Shown here in pieces: positions 1 to 9,480 of a DNA stretch of 32,320 nucleotides. The DNA comes from Chara braunii (Eukaryota; Streptophyta; Charophyceae; Charales; Characeae), in NCBI GenBank assembly GCA_003427395.1, contig BFEA01000196.1:2075810-2108129 (forward strand), read 5' to 3'. Under the pieces are notes generated by a model. That model had not been told where the DNA came from and ran no database searches. It saw nothing but the letters and a program-made list of their open reading frames with translations. The translations under genes were made by a program, and so were the position numbers. Each line of letters begins with the position of its first letter. Within the stretch, counting starts at the first letter, position 1.

Positions 1-23
1 AAAAAAAAAAAAAAAAAAAAAAA

Positions 24-61
<38 letters not shown>

Positions 62-67
62 TATATT

Positions 68-127
<60 letters not shown>
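1..127. repeat. Compound simple repeat: poly-A, (CAA)n, (CA)n
   Basis: An A run (1-26) passes into about eleven CAA units (27-60) and then, after a short spacer, a CA tract (70-127). The A-run followed by CAA could be the tail of a retroposed element cut off by the window edge, but no body is visible. Confidence 0.95.
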
Positions 128-131
<4 letters not shown>

Positions 132-560
132 TTAGCGTGGAGGGACACACTGGTTTTGTTTTTCAATTTTTGTTTTACCCACTCTTTTTTTTTTTTTTAC
201 TTTTTGTCTTCTTGATTGATTGATTGATTTGTGGCGGAGGGGGCAGCGCTACGAGGAGCGTTGCGCCCCATATCGACATCGCATTTTCACGGCGAGAGCT
301 GGTACCTTCCGAAGGTTGGCGCAGAGTTGTGCACGATGATACTTGGATGGTAGTTGCATGGGATGAGGGTGGTTGTGCCTTGGCCGCGGTGGTATGTTTC
401 TACCTTCTCTACTGTTGCGTGAGGAGAGGGACGTGCGATGAGACGAGGAGGAGTGAGTTTGGTGCTGCTTTCATTTCCCTAGGACTATTGTCCTTAGGTC
501 TGCTATTGGTGAAGCTTCTAACGGCGGGCTACGAGAGATGGCGGATCGAGTAGGTTTCTG
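128..560. other. Intergenic stretch, no gene recognised
   Basis: A T-rich start with a poly-T run near 187-198 and a short TGAT repeat is followed by moderately GC-rich DNA. A reading frame of 109 codons runs through 224-553 but begins at TTG, has no recognisable domain and resembles nothing I know. I do not call it a gene. Confidence 0.5.
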
Positions 561-565
561 CCGCC

Positions 566-651
566 ATGGATGTTCTTTCTCCCTCCGGACTACCAGCGAC
601 GGTTCGTCGACAGGCTCAACAATTTTGGGCTCGCTGCATGGCTGTGTTGTG
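566..651 (+). other. Exon-like block with splice donor, copy A
   Basis: ATG at 566-568 lies in an ideal initiation context (GCCGCCATGG). The open frame gives 28 codons, beginning MDVLSPSGLPA and containing RRQAQQFW, and meets a consensus donor (G|GTAAGT, intron from 652). The homologous block at 5226-5301 keeps SPSGLPA and also ends at G|GTAAGT, though it is 10 bp shorter, so the phase differs. A conserved start region and a conserved donor in two diverged copies suggest a first exon. No following exon could be assigned, so this may be a dead gene. The protein family is not recognised. Confidence 0.35.
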
Positions 652-1095
652 GTAAGTGTTGGCCACAGTCCGACAATCTTCATCGTTCAGGTTTTTTGTT
701 AGATGTGATGCAGACCACGAGCAGCCGAGATGCTTTTGAAGCCGATGAAGGAGGAGGTGGAGGTTGGAAGAGAGAGAGGACATGACATGTGCGAGGGGTG
801 GGCATGAAAGGTTGGTAACGAATTGTGTAGATTGTCCGTTCTTTTTCCTAAGTGACAAGACTGATGGTTAAGGTGCTAATTTCCTTCTGATTACAAACCT
901 ATAAAATCCCTACTAAGTGTTTACTTTTTTTTGTCGTAAAACATGATCTAGATTTTTCTAACGACGATGCATTCTGATGCTGGCGTGACCGGGAAATTTT
1001 TCAGATGTTGTTTTTGAATGATTTCGTTTTTATGATTGTGCTTTGTTAAAAATCTGGTTCATGAGATCTTACGTGTTTTCTGGAGGTAATTGATC

Positions 1096-1225
1096 CCTAA
1101 TCTGAAATTCGTTTTTTCTTATTCTGCGCACGATCTCTAATATGAAATTCGTATTTTCTGAGCAGGGTTCTTAATCTTAAATTCGTATTTTCTGAGCAAG
1201 ATTCCTAATCTGAAATTCGTAATTA
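1096..1225 (+). repeat. Short minisatellite, 34-40 bp units
   Basis: The phrase TAATCTGAAATTCGT recurs with small changes at 1098, 1138, 1172 and 1206, spaced 40, 34 and 34 bp. Two units contain TTTTCTGAGCA. It lies in the AT-rich, intron-like part of copy A and is not obvious in copy B. Confidence 0.85.
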
Positions 1226-2369
1226 GAGTTTTTGCTTTGATCCTAATGAATGATCACTCAAGTTTGAATTATAAAGTGGAATTGATGTCCTACGTTTATC
1301 CATCTTTGATCTAATTCTAAATCTGACGTAGTTCTCCATATTTGTGCGCATAAGGTTGGACTCTTTTTGTAAATTTGATATTTGATGTCACTTGTTTGAA
1401 AGATTTTCAAAAAATTGGTTACAATCGAATCTCAAGCTGTGATATTGTAGGATTTGGGTTCATAGGTGCTGATTGAATTATCTCATAGGGTTGGAGCCCT
1501 CACTACGAGGGTTATACAAGGTGGGAGGTGTGATCCTTGATAGCGTAGGGACGGTATTGTGGGTTTTGTTCTCCGTTGGGCCAGACTGATCTGGGTCGGA
1601 TCAGCCATGACGGCTAAGAGGGAGGACAAGGGGCCGTGCTGTTTTCAGCAAGATGAGAGGTCGAGAGGTCTTTCACTTGGAGGGGGTGGGACATGAGGGA
1701 AGGGGGATCTTCAGCTCTGCGAGGGCATGCTCTATAGGGTATTGCATGCTGTTAAGGGAGCATGAGTGAATTAGGGGGTTGTTCTGAACTGGGGCTGGGA
1801 GGTGTGGGGGCGCCTTCCAGCGGAGGCAGCGAAAGGACAGGAGCTTGTTTTTTGGGGGGGAGGAATAAGTCGTTCGGTTTCTTGTAAGTTTTTTTACATC
1901 CAACTGAGACGTGAATAGGCGCATGAATTTTCATGGGGCGAGTAGTAGTTCCCTTCTGTCCTTTCTCTCGCTGTGGGAATAATAGGTGTTGACTGCCTTT
2001 TTAGGTTATCATTCTTGCATGTGTATCTGAGTTCTTTGAATTCTTTTTTATTTTTGAGGTTTCAACTGAAAAAATCGTCATAATTTTGGTGCTGCAATGG
2101 ATTGTGCTTGCGGTGATGATTGGAGATAATGCGCTCTGCGGCGAAGGGGCTAGCCAATAGGGCGAAAATAGGGTACAGCAGCAGTGGAGATGATGACTCT
2201 ACCGCAGTAAGTCTTGTCGTAGTAAGGTTGAGGAAGTTTTTTGTTGGATGTTTGCAGCCAGTGCTTGAAAGAATGGATGATCGAAACTACAACCAGGCGA
2301 CGATTGGTGGCTTGTGTGGTATCTATTTCTGTCTTTGGTCCCAGTGGTTTGCGAATGGACGAGGTAAGA

Positions 2370-3050
2370 ACGACGCTGGTCGGTGCTGGGGCTTGGTCGC
2401 GCTGCCCTGTAACCCGAGCGGTACGGGAACATAAGACCTGGTAGAGAGATCTGGGGAGTTGTCGAGGGTGGAAGGCACTCTAGTGACTATTGGCAAATTG
2501 ATACTTAATCGACGCTGGCCGGAGCCGGGGCAGGTCGCTTTGCCCTGTAACCTAGCAGGGGGGGGGGATTTCTGGGGTGGGTCGTGCCACTCTGTAACCT
2601 AGCAGTTGGGGGTGGGAGGCCTGGTAGAGATTGGGTATCGTGCTATAGGAGAGAGGCGGATAGGGTTGAGTTATTGATAGTCGCTAAAGATAGGTGGTTT
2701 TCGGTCCGAATATTTCCGTGATCCAATCTTAGAAAACTGTGGTCTTACGAATGATTTGTGATTCTGGGGACCCCTAGGAACTCATTTTAGCAGACTTCAT
2801 TGTTGTTATACTCAGTGATTTGCAGTTGTTCGATGCCAGAACGACGCTGGCCGGTACTGGGGTGTTGCCCTGTAACCTGCTGATGCAGGAGTCTGAGGCC
2901 TGGTAGAGCGATATGGGAATGCTTTGGGGTAGGCATTTCAAGGGACAACTAAGGGTTACTACTGGGATGACGCTGGTCGGAGCTAGGGTGAGTCGTGTTG
3001 CCCTGTAACACGAGCGGGTGGGGGTGTGAGACTTGGAGGAGCTCAACAGG
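2370..3050 (+). repeat. Array of GC-rich module, copy A (five cores)
   Basis: A module of 60-130 bp recurs, built from three blocks: GACGCTGGYCGGWGCTGGGG, then TTGCCCTGTAACCTAGCAGG (or a variant), then GGTGTGAGGCCTGGTAGAG. CCTGTAACC-type cores are seen near 2405, 2540, 2590, 2868 and 3000. Many cores have CCTG upstream of CAGG, so a small stem-loop is possible. The same order recurs in copy B, so the array predates the duplication. No reading frame is conserved across copies. Confidence 0.85.
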
Positions 3051-3368
3051 GAGTAAAACAGTGTTGGAGAATTTTAGAAGGATTTGCTAGGGATTGCGAG
3101 GGTTTTTAGCATTTATAGAACCTTTGTGATCATGGCGATTTTTGCTTCTAAAACTTCAGAATTTTCTTAGCCAAAGCCGGGTAATGGCCCTAATAGCTTA
3201 AAAACAGAGGGGTTCCTTTAGTCGCTTGTGGAGCTTAGAAGGAAACTTCTCAAAAATTTTCAGACTCTTTCAGATTTTTTCTTAATTTTAGCCTATCTTC
3301 TGGGTTTCTTCAGCGAATAGGCTAGTAATTGCTCTTGATCTTATTCTTCAGGCAAAGTCGGTTGAAGT

Positions 3369-3542
3369 CCCGGTATCTCCAAAAAAAAAAATTGTATGTA
3401 CTCTCAAATATGTTTCATGTTCCCCACACGTGCAGCTCCCCACAAATAGATTGGAGAGTTGTCCCGGTATCTCCAAAAAAAATGGGACGTTGGGCCTTCC
3501 CAGCACGTGCAGCTCCCCACAAATAGATTGGAGAGTTGTCCC
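3369..3542 (+). repeat. Tandem duplication with internal A-tails
   Basis: Two units (about 3369-3461 and 3462-3542) each begin CCCGGTATCTCC followed by an A run and end in a block beginning GTGCAGCTCCCCAC and closing at GAGAGTTGTCCC. The related end of copy B (about 9692-9785) has CCCCGGTATCT and CAGCACGTG once only, without A runs. The A-tails directly after GGTATCTCC resemble the 3' ends of retroposed sequence. Confidence 0.8.
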
Positions 3543-3799
3543 AAAAAAAAAAAAAAAAAAAAAAAAAACCCTGAGGGTATCCATCCTGGAGCCACAATCC
3601 CTGCAACTGAGGTCCAATCCCCTCTAGGGTCTCTCGTACCACACAATGTGTTAGAAGCAGATGCAAGCAGTTCCTTCCTTGGAGACATTTGTCAAATTGT
3701 GCTCACAGTTCTGTTTGGCATGATGAATCTATCATTTTTAGCTTTTGTAAGGGCGAAGGCCTTGCGGTATCACCATTGAAAAAAAAAAAAAAAAAAAAA
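3543..3799 (+). repeat. Segment bounded by two poly-A runs
   Basis: A run of 26 A (3543-3568) and a second A run (about 3779-3799) enclose about 210 bp. A frame stays open from the first A run to a TGA just before the second, and the last unique bases are CGGTATCACCATTG before the A run. This could be a retroposed 3' end with its tail. The frame has no recognisable domain, and the short length makes it weak evidence for a gene. Confidence 0.4.
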
Positions 3800-3825
3800 G
3801 ATTGGTGGCGGAGGGGAACCCCCCA

Positions 3826-3894
3826 TCCCCACACACATACACACATTCACACACACACAAACACACACTTGAGAGAGAGAGAGAAAGAGAGAGA

Positions 3895-3933
<39 letters not shown>

Positions 3934-4140
3934 GGCGGGGAGAGAGAGAGAGAGAGACATGACGGGGAGAGAGAGAGAGAGAGAGAGAGAGACACACACA
4001 CACAAACACACAAACACACANAAGGGAGGAGGAGGAGGAGGAGGAGGAGGAGGAGGAGGAGGAGGAGGAGGAGGAAGAAGAAGAAGAAGAAGATGATGAA
4101 GAAGAAGAAGGAGAAGGAGGAGGAGGAAGACGAAGAAGAA
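3826..4140. repeat. Compound microsatellite (CA, GA, GGA/GAA)
   Basis: CA-rich (3826-3868), GA (3870-3989, interrupted by two CATGRCGGGGA pieces), CA (3990-4020), then GGA and GAA triplets (4025-4140). Position 4021 is an ambiguous base. The (GA)/(GGA) part is a homopurine tract able in principle to form triplex DNA. Reading frames here are low-complexity artefacts. Confidence 0.95.
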
Positions 4141-4199
4141 TTGAAATCACGTATTGAGGTCAATCCCTATGAGTCCACGGTTAGAATCAAGCACTGAGA

Positions 4200-4260
4200 A
4201 TCGCAGTACTACTCTCCAAATGTGCAAAATGAGAATGAATTTTCCGCTAGAACATGGGTA
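4200..4260 (-). repeat. Dispersed repeat copy (inverted relative to 18.2-18.5 kb)
   Basis: 4221-4252 is nearly the exact reverse complement of the segment around 18355-18388 (TTCTAGCGGAAGATTCATTC and the following CATTTTGCACA). A further copy lies at 18184. Three copies in one window in both orientations indicate an interspersed family of unknown class. Confidence 0.7.
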
Positions 4261-4375
4261 GATGCATCGTCATATTTTTTGTCTTTTGCGCAAGTGGTGA
4301 GTAGTGGATCGAGGCCCATTAATACCACCTGCATGGAAATAGATAGAACTCACAAACGCGCACATTCCTAGTAGC

Positions 4376-4569
4376 AGTAGAAGAAGAAGAAGAAGAAGAA
4401 GAAGAAGAAGAAGAAGAAGCACAAGCAGAAAGTAGAAGAAGAAGAAGCAGAAGAAGAAGCAGAAGAAGACGAAGAAGCACAAGCAGAAAGACGAAGAAGA
4501 AGAAGGTGAAAAGATGAAGAAGAAGAAGGAGAAAGAAAGAAAGAGCAGAAAAAAAAAAAAAAAAAAAAA

Positions 4570-4628
<59 letters not shown>
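4376..4628. repeat. Long GAA-type purine tract and poly-A
   Basis: AGA/GAA triplets with GCA interruptions (4376-4548) run into about 80 bases of almost pure A (4549-4628) with a single T. It follows on from the GGA/GAA tract upstream, giving close to 0.8 kb of mostly purine-only DNA on one strand. Confidence 0.95.
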
Positions 4629-4629
<1 letters not shown>

Positions 4630-4775
4630 ACAGGCTAGACTTAGTTTATACACATGTGGGATGCAAGGGGAACAACCAAAGGTGAAATGGAACATCACCA
4701 AGTAGTTGAGGGATAAAACACAAGCTAGCCTAGATCATACACAATGTGGAACGCAAGGGGAACAGCCAAGAGTGA
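4630..4775 (+). repeat. Two-copy tandem repeat, period about 89 bp
   Basis: Units at about 4630-4685 and 4719-4774 share ACANGCTAG, then ATACACA-TGTGG and GCAAGGGGAACA. It follows the poly-A tract directly. No coding potential is seen here or in the following 4780-5200, which holds a short A run near 4900. Confidence 0.8.
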
Positions 4776-5225
4776 GAGCGTGAGCCTCCTAGTCTCCCCC
4801 TCTGAAGTACGAAGAAAGAAGCATTGTATGGCCGAGTGTCGAATGTGAATCTCACCTGACTATAATCCCGCCTCTACAAGGCTACAACAACATGGATGAA
4901 AAAAAAAAAAAGGGAACAGGAACCGTAGCTGCAGGTACCGTCGAGAGTTGGCTCTACCGTTTGCGATAGGAAATACCCTGCGGTAGTGCCACGCTTCGGG
5001 GGGGCTCCGTCCCTCTATTCCCCATCATAAACATTTTGGATGCATCGGAACCAGGAAAGGTCCAAGGTAAATACGGCATCCGGCACGAGGATCAAACTAC
5101 AGAAAATCATAAATCATCACTGACGGAGGAGAAGGCGACGAGGCCACTGAAGGTTTGTGGCATTTGAAGTGATGGAGCATGAGAAAGGACGGTAATAACC
5201 TACATAGGCGTCTTGCCAACATGGC

Positions 5226-5301
5226 ATGTTCTTCTCTCCCTCCGGACTGCCAGCGAGGGGCCGCCTTGGCGGATTTTGTCTCGCTACGTGGCTGATACAA
5301 G
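5226..5301 (+). other. Exon-like block with splice donor, copy B
   Basis: The frame from ATG 5226-5228 reads MFFSPSGLPARGRLGG and on to a strong donor CAAG|GTAAGT (intron from 5302). It is homologous to 566-651. The start context is poorer than in copy A, and length differences change the phase at the donor, so at least one copy has probably lost function. Confidence 0.3.
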
Positions 5302-6872
5302 GTAAGTCAAGGCCACGGTCCGATTGTCATCGTCGATCAGCCTTATGCGTTCCTGGCTGCGACGGGTTGCAGGCCACAAGATGGTTGAGTTGCTTTTCAA
5401 CCGACGAAGGAGGTGGACGTTGGGAGGGGGGAGGGACATGACATGATTGTGGGCTGGCAATGATAGCAATTGTAAGTCAAGAGACCTTGTAGACCCTCCG
5501 CAGTTCTTTGATAGGTGTAATCTGATTCTGATTGTGCTTTAATCGCATGTTGTTGGTTTTATCTCTATTTCGCGTTCCTAGTAGATATCTGACTGGTAGT
5601 TATGTATGCTTAGATCTCCGATTCAATTTTAGTTCGCATATTTTGACTTGAAATCCTTGATTCTGATGTTTTCAGTTCTGATGTTTCGCATATTCAGAAG
5701 TGAAGTTTGATTTGTTTTTTCTATTGCTCAAACCTCCGACTAAAATTTTAGTTCTTATGTCTTGATTTGAAACCCTTGTTCTAAAAATTGATACAAATTT
5801 TCCTGATCTTGAAGTTCGCAATTCAGAAGCAAATTCTGATCTGGATTTTTAGTAGGGTAATTTCCTAAGCAATTTTCTAATCAAATTCGAAAAATTTCAC
5901 GTCTGCAAAACTCAATCTCCTAGTCTTGATTACTGGCACTGCAAATTCTGATTCTGATTGGTTTTTATTGTTCTTCAAGTGGTTGATTGTGTTTTGAAGC
6001 TTGCCTGGGACTTTCTTTGTACAGCGTATTTAGGTCTTGCTTTGCGAATCTGTGGGGTTCTCCTTTAGGGTTGGAGACCCTTCCCGTGAGGGTTTCACAA
6101 GGTGAGAGGTGTTACCCTTGGAAGGGGGGAGGCGGTATTGAGGGATTGACCTTTTCTGGGCCAGGCTGATTTAGGGTCGGATTAGCTCTGGCGGTTTGGG
6201 AGAGAAGGCAAGGGGGTGAATCTGCTTACAGCAGGGTGTGAGGATGAGAGGGGTGCCTTGCCTGGAGGAGGTGGCGCAGAAGGGAAGGGGGAACTTCAGC
6301 CTGTGGGGTATACTCTAGGGGGAGTTGTATGCCGTTTAGGGGGTTGAAGTGTCCATTTACAGGCTGTTCCGAACTGGGGCCGAGGTTCTGGCGTTCACCC
6401 GGGACTCCACAACACATAATAAGCTCATTGTGTGACCATCGAAGTTACTCCTTCCCTCATCAAAAGAGGATACTTTTTCCTCCTGTTCTCTTTTTAGACG
6501 CAGGTGAAGTTTTCCTAATTTTCTTCAGCTTGGCTGAGTATTTGTTTCTTCTGAGTTTTCAAAAACTTCTTAAGATTCTTAAAAAACTGGATGCCGGTTG
6601 TAGTGGGAGGGGGTGTACTGTTTGGTGTGATGGTTTGGTAGGAAGGTTGGAATTGCGTCCTGCAATGAGGAAGGTTTGTTAGCAGGATGGACGTAAGGCA
6701 TAGCAGCGGTAGGGATGGTGGCTCTACTGTGGTAAGTCTTGCCAGAGTGGGGTTGTGAAGGATACATGTATGGGGTTGATGAAAGACTGCAACCAGCACT
6801 TGTAGGAGTTGGCATTGGAATCATTGTTATGATAATGTCAGCAGCTTGTCTGATGTTTGCTGATCCCCGTGA

Positions 6873-6880
6873 ATTCATAG
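6873..6880. repeat. Left 8-bp target-site duplication of hAT element
   Basis: ATTCATAG directly precedes the terminal CAGTGCCG and is repeated exactly at 7998-8005. Eight base pairs is the standard hAT target-duplication length. Confidence 0.9.
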
Positions 6881-7057
6881 CAGTGCCGTACCACCCCGTC
6901 ACCGTTCACGGGGTCTGTGAACGAGGGTCGGTCACGGGTCACGATTTTCGTGACTGGCACTCCTTCACGGAGTTCAAGTTGAGCGGGAAGCGTGTTTTTT
7001 TTCGGGGGGGGGGCCTAGGGGGGCGATGTTTTTTTTTATAGGAGGGTGGGGGACACT

Positions 7058-7219
7058 GGCCGAGATGTCTCGGCCACACTCCAGACTGGCCACGGCCGAG
7101 ATGTCTCGGCCACACCCCAGACTGGCCACGGCCGAGATGTCTCGGCCGCACCCCAGACTGGCCACGGCCGAGATGTCTCGGCCACAACCCAGATTGGCCA
7201 GAGCCGAGATGTCTCGGCC
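7058..7219. repeat. Five 36-bp units with an 18-bp palindrome
   Basis: GGCCGAGATGTCTCGGCC begins at 7058, 7094, 7130, 7166 and (first base changed to A) 7202: a strict 36-bp period. Each is an inverted repeat with 8-bp arms around TG, followed by an 18-bp spacer such as ACACCCCAGACTGGCCAC. Because 36 is divisible by three, open frames run through it, but these are artefacts of the repeat. It lies about 180 bp inside the hAT left end, where transposase-binding arrays are often found. Confidence 0.95.
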
Positions 7220-7631
7220 ACAGCAGAGATTCGTAAGCACTACCCTTCACAGACAAACGCGAAGTCTCAAGAGTAGCCTACTCCGAAAAGTGGGGACCTC
7301 GGGGCAGGGATGGAGGCCAAAAAAAGAAAAAAGAAAAAGAAGAAATAAAAAAGTAAAGAAACGAGGAACTTCGAATCCACCTACGTCGGGAAGGCCGTCA
7401 GGTCACCAGTGCTTTGACGAATGTATCTGGCCATTAAGTGAGGAACATGAAACAGGTCGTTTTCCTTGTTTGTTTTTTGTTGTGAGGTCCCTGTAGCGGC
7501 CTGCCAGCCAGGCAGGGCAGACGCTTCATTGAGTTCCAGACAAGTACTGTAGCATCCTGTATCGGACCGCAATCACAGCATAAGGGATGTTTTTTTTTTT
7601 TTTTTTTTTAATCTGCTGTTCGTGGATAGAC

Positions 7632-7740
7632 GAGGGCCCTGACTGAACTGCTACGGAAATGCAGCCCGAGTTTCAACTGCAATTGAAACTCGAGCCCTGA
7701 CTAAACTGCTAAAACGCAGTTTCGAATGCAATTATAAACT
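7632..7740. repeat. Two-unit repeat with a 10-bp-arm palindrome
   Basis: Unit 1 (7632-7690) and unit 2 (7691-7740) share GCCCTGACTRAACTGCTA and GCAATT. Across the junction is a perfect inverted repeat at 7667-7692 (CGAGTTTCAA, six-base loop, TTGAAACTCG). It lies in the right half of the hAT element. Confidence 0.8.
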
Positions 7741-7997
7741 GTTTTCGTGACTGCGCCGAAGTTACCCCTTTTTTATTTCTTTCAATGTCATCAGGCTGTG
7801 GGGCTTGAGGCGACCGTAGCTGAGTGTGGCCCAAAAAAAAACAAAAAAACAAAAAAGAAAACACCACTCTTTCATGGTCGGCCCGTTCACCGTGAACGGC
7901 CGTTCACAAAAAAAACACCAAAAAAAAACACAAAAAAGAAAACACCACTCCCCAGATCTCTCTACCAGTGCCGGTCACATTCACGGGTCCGGCACTG

Positions 7998-8005
7998 ATT
8001 CATAG
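7998..8005. repeat. Right 8-bp target-site duplication of hAT element
   Basis: ATTCATAG follows the terminal CACTG and is identical to 6873-6880. Confidence 0.9.
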
Positions 8006-8019
8006 GTTTGTGAACGGAC

Positions 8020-9480
8020 GAGGCCAGAACGACACTGGTCGGTGCTGGGGCGTGGTTGTACAAGGGCAAGAGGCCTGGTAGAGAGATCTGGGGAGTTGTC
8101 GCGAGGGGAAGGCACTCCAGAGTCTGTTGGCAAGCTGGTACTCACACGTTGGTCGGAGCTGGGGTGAGTCGCTTCACCCTGTAGCCCAGCAGGTGGGGGA
8201 TAATTCTGGAGTGGGTCGTACCACTCTGTTACCTAGCAGTTGGGGGTGTGAGGCCTGGTAGAGACTGAGTATAAAGGACATGGGGGTTGAGGTAGGCTTA
8301 GGGTAGGCGGCCGAGTAGCACTAAAGCATTTTGGTTCTAGGCTAAAAACTTCTGTGGATTCAAGATGCAAGGTAGTAGTTGCTCATGATTTTCTAAATTC
8401 CCATCTCAGTTACTTCTTAGCCAAAGTTGGGCAACCGGTTTCCAGCACCAAAAAAAAAAAGAGGTCAGTGGGGAAAGTAAATGGTGGGACATCAAGCCTC
8501 CTACTAGTGAGGGGGCTAGCTCGTAGGATGGAAATACGGTACAGCAGCAGTGGGGATGGTGGCTCTGCTGCAGTAAGTCTTGCCGGAGTGAGGTAAAGGG
8601 GATTGATAGAGGGTTTCTGAGTCGTTTCCTGAAATTTTCCGAAAAAAGAGGATAATCTTCCGGCTGGTTTTGAGAATGCTTTAGGATTCTGGGGACTTCT
8701 AGCAACTCGCTTTAGGCTGTTTCGATACTCGTTCATTCATGGATCTTGTTCGATGCCAGAACGACGCTGGCCAGTGCTGGTGTGTTGCCCTGTAACCTGC
8801 TGATTGCAGGAGCGTGAGGCCTGGTAGAGAGATCTGGGGATGCTTTGGGGTGGGCATTCCAAGGGACAACCAAGGGTTACTATTGAGACGACACTGGCAG
8901 GAGCTGGGGCAAGTCGTGTTGCCCTGTAACCTAGCCGGGTGGGGGTGTGAGGCCTGGGAGAACTCGACAGGGAATAAGATAGTGTTGGACAGTCTTAGAT
9001 AGTTCTGGTTGGGAGTCTAGGGGTTCTGAGCATTCAAGAAGAGACCAGTAGTTATTCATAGTTTTTTCAATGTCTCCTTTGATTCTCTTGAATTTGTCCA
9101 ATAGTTCTAGAAAAAAAAATGGGGGGGGAGCTAGAACTGGAGGATGGGAGGAAGTAAGGGGGCTCTCAAGAGGGGAAGGGTTGTTTGTTAAGGTAAGTAG
9201 GGTACAAGGACGATGCTGGGACGACACAAGCCGGAGCTGGAGTTTTTGCTCTGTGACCGAGGGGGAGCCTGAGGCATGTGGAGTTATGCCGAGGGTGGAA
9301 GGCATAACCAGACCGTCCGACGTAGCCCGCGCCGGGGTAATAACCCTGTAACCTGGTCAGGGGCTTGCCGCTACGGGAAGTATGGAGGGAGGAAGGCACT
9401 TCCTGTCCGTCAGAACTAGGTTGGTCAGTACTGGGGAAGGTTGTGGTGCCCTTTTACCCTAGCAGAAGGGGGTATGAGAT
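8020..9480 (+). repeat. Array of GC-rich module, copy B (seven cores)
   Basis: Cores of the module described for 2370-3050 occur near 8175, 8222, 8788, 8921, 9249, 9343 and 9450. CCTGGTAGAGAGATCTGGGG is kept almost unchanged near 8072 and 8820 and also near 2439 in copy A. Three more degenerate cores (9220-9480) extend the array beyond what copy A shows. Confidence 0.8.

Larger units (their letters stand above)
560..3430 (+). repeat. Segmental repeat unit, copy A
   Basis: This block aligns in the same order and orientation with 5215-9790. Shared landmarks are the exon-like start (566-651 versus 5226-5301), the 'GGGTTGGAG...CCC..GAGGGTT.ACAAGGTG' block (about 1488 versus 6069), the block around GTAAGTCTTG (about 2205 versus 6730 and 8573), the GC-rich module series (2370-3050 versus 8020-8960) and an end block around TTAGCCTATCT (about 3289 versus 9618). 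Copies differ by many substitutions and indels, so the duplication is not recent. AT-rich stretches (about 860-1470) separate GC-richer blocks, as introns separate exons. It could be a duplicated gene now decayed, or a low-copy transposon; no long frame survives. Confidence 0.8.
6881..7997. mobile_element. Non-autonomous hAT transposon, 1,117 bp
   Basis: The left end reads CAGTGCCGTACC and the right end is the inverted GGTCCGGCACTG (11 of 12 positions complementary), flanked by identical 8-bp duplications ATTCATAG. CAGTG-type inverted ends with an 8-bp duplication are hallmarks of the hAT superfamily. The element sits inside copy B, and copy A lacks it at the matching position. Subterminal GTTCACGG/CCGTGAAC motifs cluster at both ends (6900-6970 and 7882-7906, 7980-7987), as expected of transposase binding sites. 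The interior has the 36-bp palindromic array (7058-7219), A/T runs, a two-part repeat at 7632-7740 and no transposase frame, so it must be moved in trans. Confidence 0.88.

Noticed and set aside
3689-4701. Several 87-143-codon frames on both strands
   Set aside because: They are translations of microsatellites (poly-Arg/Glu, poly-Ser/Leu, poly-Phe).
7058-7219. CRISPR-like array with 36-bp period
   Set aside because: The spacers between palindromes are themselves repeats of one sequence, the host is eukaryotic, and the array lies inside a hAT element.
7026-7496. 156-codon frame with 12-residue repeats
   Set aside because: The repeat arises because the 36-bp DNA unit is divisible by three; other frames are open too.
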